This document shows positions 57,680 to 64,000 of a stretch of DNA of 64,000 nucleotides, piece after piece. The stretch's first letter is position 1. Every line of letters begins with the position of its first letter. This stretch comes from Paenibacillus amylolyticus (GTDB taxonomy: Bacteria; Bacillota; Bacilli; Paenibacillales; Paenibacillaceae), in assembly GCF_029689945.1 (NCBI RefSeq), contig NZ_CP121451.1, positions 4,650,001 to 4,714,000 of the forward strand, written 5' to 3'. The translations under genes and the position numbers were made by a program. The notes under the pieces are model-generated. The model was not told where the DNA came from. It did not search any database and saw nothing but the letters and a program-made list of their open reading frames with translations.

Positions 57680-59974
57680 ATGACGAAAAGTAGTGTATTG
57701 GGATATCCGCGTATTGGTGCTGATCGGGAATGGAAGAAAGCGTTGGAAGCCTTTTGGGCAGGCAAGCTGGAGGAAAAAGAATTTCACGCACGTTTGCAGG
57801 AGATCCGTATCGATCATTTGCGCAAGCAGCAAGCGAAAGGTATCGATATTATTCCGGTGAATGATTTCAGCTATTATGATCATATCCTCGATACCGCCGT
57901 GATGTTCGGCATTATTCCCAAACGTTTTACATATGAGGGCGGTACCGTTCCGTTGTCCGTATATTATGGTATTGCCCGAGGAACAAAAGATGCCGCAGCG
58001 AGCGAAATGACAAAATGGTTCAACACCAACTATCACTACATTGTACCTGAATTCGACGGGGCTTCCCCAACTCTGACGGAGAACAAACCTCTTCTCGCAT
58101 ATCGTGAAGCAAAGGAAAAACTCGGCATTGAAGGCAAACCGGTCATCGTTGGACCATTAACCTTCCTGAAACTCTCCAAGGGCTATGATAAATCCGAAAC
58201 GGACGCTTGGCTGGACCGCTTGTTGCCGCTATATACGCAATTGCTTCAAGAACTTGCAAGCGAAGGCGTTCAGTGGGTGCAGATCGACGAGCCTATCCTG
58301 GTAACCAAATTAAGCGATGAAGATGTGCAGCGTCTGAACAAAATATACGAGACATTTGCAACAGCTGTTCCGGGTCTGAATATCATGCTGCAAACGTACT
58401 TCGAATCTGTTGAAAACTATAACGATATTATTGCACTGCCCGTTCAAGGTGTAGGTCTCGATTTTGTACACGGCCGCGCTGGCAACAGCCAATCCATTCA
58501 AACATCCGGTTTCCCGGCAGACAAAGTGCTTGGTGCAGGTATTATTGATGGTCGTGGGATCTGGAAAGCTTCCCTTCAAGGCAAACTGAATTTATTGAAT
58601 GAACTGGCTGAAATCGTGACGCCTGATCGTCTCATCGTGCAATCTTCGTGCAGCCTGCTGCATGTGCCTGTTACAACTGCACGGGAGGCCAAACTTACAT
58701 CCGAACTGAAGAATGCTCTTGCATTTGCAGATGAAAAGCTGGATGAGATTGTTCTTTTGACTACAGCCTTATCTTCACCAAGTGCAGAGATTACCGCTAA
58801 AATAGACGAAGCAGAGCTTCCACTTCAAGCGCTTCAGCAATCCGAAGACCGGAATCGTACCGCTGTACAGAAAGCCGTTGCTTCCATTAGTGTTCAACAG
58901 CCAGAGCGCTCCCGTCCGTTTGCCGAGCGTCATGAAGCTCAACAGGCCAAATGGCAATTGCCACTTTTTCCGACAACAACCATTGGCAGTTTCCCGCAAT
59001 CTGCGGAAGTCAGAAAAGCACGTCAGTTGTGGCGCAAAGGCGAGTTGAACAACGAACAGTATGCTGCTTTCATCCGGGAGCAGATTGATATCTGGATTAA
59101 GCTTCAGGAAGAGATTGGAATTGACGTGTTGGTGCATGGTGAGTTTGAGCGTACCGACATGGTTGAATTCTTTGGCGAGAAGCTGGCCGGTTTTGCCTTT
59201 ACACAGTTCGGCTGGGTACAATCGTACGGTTCACGTTGCGTGAAGCCACCTATTATCTTCGGTGATGTTGCATTTACGGGTGAGATGACGGTGGAAGAAA
59301 CGAAGTATGCCCAATCGCAGACAGAACGTCCTGTCAAAGGCATGCTGACTGGCCCGATTACCATCATGAACTGGTCATTCGTACGTGAAGACATTGCTCG
59401 GGAGCAGATTGCCTATCAATTGGCGTATGCGTTGCGGCAGGAAGTCGAAGCACTTGAACAGGCAGGCATTGGCATGATCCAGGTTGATGAGCCGGCGGTG
59501 CGCGAAGGGCTTCCGCTGAAGGAAAATGAACAAGCCGATTACCTGGCTTGGGCGGTCAAAGCATTCCGCATCTCAACGTGCACGGTGCACGAAACGACTC
59601 AAATCCATACCCATATGTGCTATTGCGAATTCCATGATATGATTGATTCCATCGAAGCCATGGATGCAGATGTTATCTCCATTGAGACATCCCGTAGTCA
59701 CGGTGAACTGATTCATAGCTTTGAAGAAAATACGTATGAGCTGGGTATCGGTCTTGGCGTATATGATATCCATAGTCCACGGGTTCCGAGTGTCGATGAG
59801 ATGAGCAGCATGATTGAACGCGCTCTGCGTGTCCTTGATCCGAAGCTGTTCTGGATTAACCCCGACTGCGGATTGAAAACCCGTGGACAGGAAGAAACGG
59901 TTGCCTCTCTGCGCAACATGGTTGACGCAACCCGAATCGCCCGCGCCAATCATGCTTCCGCTGCTGTATTGTAA
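57680..59974 (+). CDS. metE: Cobalamin-independent methionine synthase
   Basis: 764 residues, full length, two barrel domains. The folate-binding N-terminal part starts [18 protein letters not shown]; the catalytic zinc site is HTHMCYCEF (His, Cys) and NPDCGLKTR (Cys), with Glu in [10 protein letters not shown]. It transfers a methyl group from methyltetrahydrofolate-glutamate to homocysteine. GCAGAGGAG stands nine bases before the ATG. Monocistronic. Confidence 0.97.
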   Translation: MTKSSVLGYPRIGADREWKKALEAFWAGKLEEKEFHARLQEIRIDHLRKQQAKGIDIIPVNDFSYYDHILDTAVMFGIIPKRFTYEGGTVPLSVYYGIARGTKDAAASEMTKWFNTNYHYIVPEFDGASPTLTENKPLLAYREAKEKLGIEGKPVIVGPLTFLKLSKGYDKSETDAWLDRLLPLYTQLLQELASEGVQWVQIDEPILVTKLSDEDVQRLNKIYETFATAVPGLNIMLQTYFESVENYNDIIALPVQGVGLDFVHGRAGNSQSIQTSGFPADKVLGAGIIDGRGIWKASLQGKLNLLNELAEIVTPDRLIVQSSCSLLHVPVTTAREAKLTSELKNALAFADEKLDEIVLLTTALSSPSAEITAKIDEAELPLQALQQSEDRNRTAVQKAVASISVQQPERSRPFAERHEAQQAKWQLPLFPTTTIGSFPQSAEVRKARQLWRKGELNNEQYAAFIREQIDIWIKLQEEIGIDVLVHGEFERTDMVEFFGEKLAGFAFTQFGWVQSYGSRCVKPPIIFGDVAFTGEMTVEETKYAQSQTERPVKGMLTGPITIMNWSFVREDIAREQIAYQLAYALRQEVEALEQAGIGMIQVDEPAVREGLPLKENEQADYLAWAVKAFRISTCTVHETTQIHTHMCYCEFHDMIDSIEAMDADVISIETSRSHGELIHSFEENTYELGIGLGVYDIHSPRVPSVDEMSSMIERALRVLDPKLFWINPDCGLKTRGQEETVASLRNMVDATRIARANHASAAVL

Positions 59975-60005
59975 TTGGCTGCGAAGCAGTATATCTTCTA
60001 TAGCC

Positions 60006-60045
60006 AAAAGCCGGACTGCCCTATATTTATGGGTGTCCGGCTTTT
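60006..60045. terminator. Terminator between metE and the nos-type operon
   Basis: AAAAGCCGGAC / GTCCGGCTTTT with inner GCCC / GGGT; works in both directions. Confidence 0.85.
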
Positions 60046-60141
60046 GCCATGGTTACTTTTAACGTACGTACCTACATTACACACTAGCATGAGAGTTCCC
60101 AGGCGCTTCTGCCCCTATCTCAGCACCGATTTCGCATACGA

Positions 60142-60699
60142 CTAGATACTATCTTCCAGCCATTGCTGTAGCGGTATGTCTTCCGTCAGTTCACCAAGCA
60201 GTATGTGACGGAACTCTCCATCCCGATCAATGACCATCTTTGCAGGCAAACCCGTAATACGATACATCCCTGATATGTTGCCCGTTACATCAATGATGAC
60301 TGGAAAATCAAATGCCTGCTTATCCATAAACTCACGGATGGTGCCCTTCGATTCCCCGACGTTAACAAACAGGGTCTCCACATCGTTCTGATAGTCCTGA
60401 GCAATCTGGTGAACAAGCGGCATCTCCCTTACACAAGGGATACACCACGAAGCCCAAAAGTTAATCATGACCGCTTTGCCCCGATAATCAGACAGCCGGA
60501 CTTGTTCGCCTATTGAATTAACCGCGGTGAACTCAGGGGCCTTTGCACCTGCTTGAATGGTGTTGCCTCGCCCAGAGTCAGGTTCGGATACATTTTTGAA
60601 GATGGCCCATGCCCCCATAAACAATGCTACTAAGCCAATCAGGATTGTAAGTGTACGTCTGCTGCTCAACCTCTTCTTCTGCAATGAACTCACCTTCAC
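60142..60699 (-). CDS. Membrane-anchored thioredoxin-like protein (TlpA/ResA type)
   Basis: 185 residues: one N-terminal helix (about 16-36), then a TlpA fold with the CxxC motif in NFWASWCIPCVREMPL. The active site faces outward, so it likely reduces apo-cytochrome or apo-copper-site cysteines. ATGA overlap with nosF ties it to the operon; here it may keep the CuA or NosL Cys pairs reduced. Confidence 0.88.
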   Translation of the reverse strand: MKVSSLQKKRLSSRRTLTILIGLVALFMGAWAIFKNVSEPDSGRGNTIQAGAKAPEFTAVNSIGEQVRLSDYRGKAVMINFWASWCIPCVREMPLVHQIAQDYQNDVETLFVNVGESKGTIREFMDKQAFDFPVIIDVTGNISGMYRITGLPAKMVIDRDGEFRHILLGELTEDIPLQQWLEDSI

Positions 60700-61409
60700 T
60701 TTAATCCAAGACTTTGATGAAATGCTGCATGGAGCGAACCATATTGATCACGAAAATCATGGGTGGAACCCTCTCCCACACTACGTCCATGGTTCATGAA
60801 TATCACCTGATCCGCAATATCATCTGCAATCTCCAGCTGATGGGTCGAGAACACGACCATGTGGCCATCCTGCTTGATATCCTTGAGCAGCTGAGCTAAT
60901 TCCTGCATCCAGAACGGGTCCAATCCATTTGTTGGCTCATCCATGATGAGCAGTGGAGGTTTGGACAGTATAGCTTGGGCGAATAACACACGTTGGCGCA
61001 TGCCTTTGGAGAAGGTCGTGACCCGGTTTTTCTTTTGATCCTCCAAGCCGACCATGGTCAGTACTTCCTGTACTCTCTCCTTCGGAACTTTCCTCAGAGA
61101 AGCCCAGAAGAGAAGCATTTCCTCCGCACTCAGTCCCTGGTTAAATTGATAGTCATCCGGCATATATCCTAGTTGTTGTGAATAACGCTTGCGCTCCTTC
61201 GACCAACGAATATTATTCACCGCAACCTCACCCCTGGTAGGACGAAGAATTCCAGCGATCATGCGCAGCACCGTGCTCTTTCCTGCGCCATTGCCTCCAC
61301 AAAGGGCAAGCACTTGTCCAGAATTCATGTGAAAAGAAATATCCTCAACAATGGTTTGCTTTTTAATGGATTTGCCCAATCCCATCACTTCGAGTCCCGC
61401 CTTATCCAT
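60696..61409 (-). CDS. nosF: NosF-like ABC ATPase
   Basis: 237 residues: Walker A CGGNGAGKST, Q-loop YMPDDYQFNQGLSAEEML, signature FSKGMRQR, Walker B LIMDEPTNGLDP. Start at 61409 (GAGAGGGGG upstream); 70 extra codons of the longer frame are not needed. With NosY it forms the ABC unit that works with NosD in maturation of the copper centre of nitrous-oxide reductase. It overlaps nosY by eight bases. Confidence 0.85.
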   Translation of the reverse strand: MDKAGLEVMGLGKSIKKQTIVEDISFHMNSGQVLALCGGNGAGKSTVLRMIAGILRPTRGEVAVNNIRWSKERKRYSQQLGYMPDDYQFNQGLSAEEMLLFWASLRKVPKERVQEVLTMVGLEDQKKNRVTTFSKGMRQRVLFAQAILSKPPLLIMDEPTNGLDPFWMQELAQLLKDIKQDGHMVVFSTHQLEIADDIADQVIFMNHGRSVGEGSTHDFRDQYGSLHAAFHQSLGLK

Positions 61410-62226
61410 GAGAACGCCCCCTCTCCCAGATCGCGTATACCGCCAGAACCGAGCAGGCAATCCAGAACAGACATATCCCGAGGAAAATCCAACTGCCACT
61501 TGGTTGCTGCACCCACTCCACCCATCGATAATATTCCGGTCCCAGAATGGAGCCGCCTCCCAGTTTAATGACCACAAACAATCGCACCAGCTCAGCCGGA
61601 TTAATGAGAGTGAGTACAATAAGCAGCGGTTTCACCCACAGATAAGGCATCAGACCCAGCACAGAGAGCAATATCGTCGGCCAACCAATGACTGCGAAAA
61701 ACCATACGGTCACGGAGATGGTTAATGCCTGCCACCGATTGCGTGATAATGAACCGATGAATAGCGCAAGTGTCAGGAATAATAACACCAGTCCACAGGA
61801 AAATGCCAGAAAGAGAAGATACGTCATGACATCCAGTGGATTCCCAACCACTCCGCTAATGACCCCCATCAGGCCGTACCCAAATGCAACAATGGTAATC
61901 AATACAATCGACAGTCCAACATACTTGCCAATAATAAAGGACATCGTGCCGATGGGATAGGTCGACAGCAATTGCCAGCTACCGTCTTCCTTTTCGGAAG
62001 TTAGTGAGAAAGAGCCGAGGAACAGCGTCATTAAGGGTAACAGGTAAAGAATGAGATTTAACATCGAACCTGTTGTGCCCGAATATCCTTCAACCAGATT
62101 CTGTGAATTCAGGAGTAACAAGCTTAAGCTAAATGTGCAAAAAAGGATTAGAAATGAATACGCCCAAGGATTGCGAAATCCCATCTTCACTTCTCGTCTT
62201 GCAATCTGTATCATATCCGACATCAT
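61402..62226 (-). CDS. nosY: NosY-like ABC permease
   Basis: 274 residues with six helices; MIQIARREVKMGFRNPWAYS at the start and the ABC-2 type arrangement with GSFSLTSEKEDGSWQLLSTY after helix 2. Partner of NosF. Neighbouring NosL and NosD support the assignment over a general exporter. Confidence 0.85.
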   Translation of the reverse strand: MMSDMIQIARREVKMGFRNPWAYSFLILFCTFSLSLLLLNSQNLVEGYSGTTGSMLNLILYLLPLMTLFLGSFSLTSEKEDGSWQLLSTYPIGTMSFIIGKYVGLSIVLITIVAFGYGLMGVISGVVGNPLDVMTYLLFLAFSCGLVLLFLTLALFIGSLSRNRWQALTISVTVWFFAVIGWPTILLSVLGLMPYLWVKPLLIVLTLINPAELVRLFVVIKLGGGSILGPEYYRWVEWVQQPSGSWIFLGICLFWIACSVLAVYAIWERGRSHG

Positions 62227-62251
62227 TGATCACCATTTTCTATGGTCATGC

Positions 62252-62833
62252 CTAGTGGCCTGACTCTTCATTCATTTCACCTTCCTGATGTGTCTCATCA
62301 CTCATCCCTTCGTCACTCATGGCCTCTTCTCCATGTCCATGCTCACCCATCATGTCCATATTTTCTGTATTCTGTTTCCAGTCATGCGATGCCAGATCCT
62401 CAGCGGTCATAATCGTTCCTACACCTTGCTCTGCAATGAAAGCTTCAGCCGAAGGCTTGTCCTTAAAGTTAAGAATTCCATAGGCCATGGGAGTTCGTAA
62501 TGAAGCATCGTATACATACGTGGCTTTGCTGTATTCAATCCATTCTTTATCATTGTAATCACGTACATAGTCCATGCCGATGTTATCCGTGCCGTTCTCT
62601 GTTTTCCATTGGTTCATGCAACCGATATCATCGAACTTGTAATTCTGGCCGTCTTTCGTAGTAAGCTGCGTTGCATACGCATCGTCCTTCACCTGCATTT
62701 TACAAATCGCACAGATATCCACGTCTTCATTGATCGGCAATGCCGCGTATTTTGATCCACAAGCCGTTAAAAGCATCATGCCAAACATCAGGACCATGAC
62801 CGTTGCCCATCTTCTGTTCAAGCTTTTGTTCAT
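62252..62833 (-). CDS. nosL: NosL-like copper-binding lipoprotein
   Basis: 193 residues. The lipobox LLTACGS is followed by CAICKMQVKDDAYATQL and FDDIGCMNQW, the NosL copper/Cys region; the C-terminal tail (about 155-193) is rich in His, Glu, Met and Asp and could hold metal. NosL delivers Cu(I) to NosZ. Its ATG overlaps the nosD stop by four bases. Confidence 0.88.
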   Translation of the reverse strand: MNKSLNRRWATVMVLMFGMMLLTACGSKYAALPINEDVDICAICKMQVKDDAYATQLTTKDGQNYKFDDIGCMNQWKTENGTDNIGMDYVRDYNDKEWIEYSKATYVYDASLRTPMAYGILNFKDKPSAEAFIAEQGVGTIMTAEDLASHDWKQNTENMDMMGEHGHGEEAMSDEGMSDETHQEGEMNEESGH

Positions 62834-64000
62834 TTTCGTAATACCCCCATATAGATGATGATATAAGTGGCCATGCTAAGCAGAATCAGCCCCAGCACCC
62901 ACACCACATTGGAACCTGCAACTCTTTCCCCTTCCACTGACATGTATTCCGTATCCACGCTCATTCGTGGTGACTTGTCAGTCGTCCACTGATCTCTTCC
63001 TTCTGTAAACAACTCACTCAGAAAGACCATGCCCGGCGATTGAAAAAAGAGCTGATAGGCTGAATTTCGACTGACCAATTGCTCATAAAAAGGATTAATG
63101 GCATAGGAAATTTCGCTGATCCCATCCTTATTCAGGTCCAGTCCCTGAAAGGAGTCCCAGTAATTCTCCACCATGACATTATTCGAGCTATCCATTGCCG
63201 AAGCCTCAATGACATTGGACACCAACTGGTTACGTGTAAACTCGTTGGCTTCTGCCAGAACGAGCTGGATGCCAATATAATTCCGAAGCACCGCATTCCC
63301 CCGGATCTCATTGCTCGATGATTCTGCAATATTCATGCCGACACGATTGCCCTCCACGATATTGTTGTACACCTTGGATTGATGTACGTCATACAACAGA
63401 ATGCCTTGGGAATGAACATGGGTGCTCTGTTTGCGAAAAGAATTACCCGATATGACCGTATTCTTGACGCCCATGATCATGGCCCCTGTCATGTTCCCTT
63501 CGCCGGTATTATCCATGACTGATGAACCGTCAATGTACATACAGTGAATGCCATACCTGGTATGTAACAATTTATTATTTTGCACGATAGACTTGCGGCT
63601 GTTCTCCAGGTAGATTCCATCCCTCATGCCTGTGATCTCATTGCCTTCAATGTAACTGTCATGGGCGTTGTACAGATCAATGCCATTGCCCTTCTGGCTA
63701 CTGGTTGCAGAATCTGCCCCCACCCAAGTGATCTTGTTCCGCTGAATCGTCGCCTGACCCGAATTCCGAATGATCATCCCGTATGCCTGGGTTCGAACAT
63801 GAAGATCGGTGATCTCACTGTTTCTTCCTTCCACCTGAATGGCTGCAGTCTGTTCACTCGCATTGTGCTCAATCTTAAACTCGTTTAACTTCACCCCATC
63901 CGACCGAATCGTTATCGCAGAGGCTGGTTCCACATTCACAACGGTCACTGAAGGACCACCCTGAATGGTAAGTTCCTTATCAATCGTTACGGGGCCTGAA
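62830..64000 (-). CDS. nosD: NosD-like right-handed beta-helix protein (partial, runs off the window)
   Basis: The frame is open to the right edge, so the start is missing; 390 residues are visible. Repeating turns such as GNEITGMRDGIYLENSRKS, NRVGMNIAESSSNEIRGNAV and YIGIQLVLAEANEFTRNQL are the carbohydrate-binding/copper-binding NosD repeats, followed by a C-terminal helix (WVLGLILLSMATYIIIYMGV). It works with NosF/NosY in supplying the copper-sulphur centre. nosZ would lie beyond 64000 if present. Confidence 0.88.
   Translation of the reverse strand, partial: SGPVTIDKELTIQGGPSVTVVNVEPASAITIRSDGVKLNEFKIEHNASEQTAAIQVEGRNSEITDLHVRTQAYGMIIRNSGQATIQRNKITWVGADSATSSQKGNGIDLYNAHDSYIEGNEITGMRDGIYLENSRKSIVQNNKLLHTRYGIHCMYIDGSSVMDNTGEGNMTGAMIMGVKNTVISGNSFRKQSTHVHSQGILLYDVHQSKVYNNIVEGNRVGMNIAESSSNEIRGNAVLRNYIGIQLVLAEANEFTRNQLVSNVIEASAMDSSNNVMVENYWDSFQGLDLNKDGISEISYAINPFYEQLVSRNSAYQLFFQSPGMVFLSELFTEGRDQWTTDKSPRMSVDTEYMSVEGERVAGSNVVWVLGLILLSMATYIIIYMGVLRK

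Noticed and set aside
64000..64000. nosZ in this window
   Set aside because: No reductase sequence is visible; the cluster runs off the edge and only accessory genes are here.

Overview
The window reads as chromosomal DNA of a low-GC Gram-positive spore-former, most likely Paenibacillus. The reasons are a ribose operon of Bacillales type, YesM/YesN-type two-component control of a sugar ABC transporter, many strong AGGAGG ribosome sites, catabolite (CcpA-type) and Fur-type boxes of the Bacillus pattern, and abundant intrinsic terminators. No rRNA, tRNA, CRISPR array, prophage or intact insertion sequence was seen.

Layout. 0-1 kb: an MFS efflux gene (cut by the edge) and its TetR repressor, with a matching operator before each. 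1-6.3 kb: a small unknown protein, an amino-acid ABC importer with substrate-binding protein and permease fused, and a secreted serine hydrolase. 6.5-12.2 kb: a MocR/PdxR-type PLP-dependent regulator, a NAD(P)-binding protein, and an operon of YggS (PLP homeostasis), a BenE-type transporter and serine hydroxymethyltransferase. A 28-bp element is shared by the regulator's upstream region and the operon's, which suggests one PLP-centred regulon. 12.2-18 kb: rbsRKDACB with an operator and a near-CRE in the promoter. 18-25.7 kb: EamA transporter, secreted protein, serine hydrolase, cyclase-family protein, YitT protein, and a MerR/SDR pair with a 19-bp-spaced MerR promoter. 25.7-29 kb: carboxynorspermidine synthase and decarboxylase (alternative spermidine route) behind a long leader holding a strong terminator. 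29-35.3 kb: TetR/MMPL exporter pair with tandem operators, a glutamine-amidotransferase-like hydrolase and a chemotaxis receptor. 35.4-42.1 kb: YesN, YesM and a sugar ABC transporter. 42.2-53.3 kb: a dense group of oxidoreductases (SDR, NmrA-like, aldo-keto reductase, zinc alcohol dehydrogenase) with HxlR, MerR, TetR and AraC regulators, plus HelD, HIT and YdhG-like proteins. The TetR promoter and the SDR promoter 9 kb away carry a 28/30-identical operator. 53.4-60 kb: Fur-controlled siderophore-binding protein, UppP, HxlR regulator, acetyltransferase, an unknown protein and metE. 60.1-64 kb: TlpA-NosF-NosY-NosL-NosD, the accessory (copper and maturation) part of a nitrous-oxide-reductase cluster, running off the edge.

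Quality warning. At least twelve genes are broken by single-base indels, and most of these are one base too few in a short G/C (or T) run while their two frames join into one normal protein. This looks more like consensus sequencing error than gene decay. I list these genes as pseudogene-type entries, but most are probably intact in the organism.
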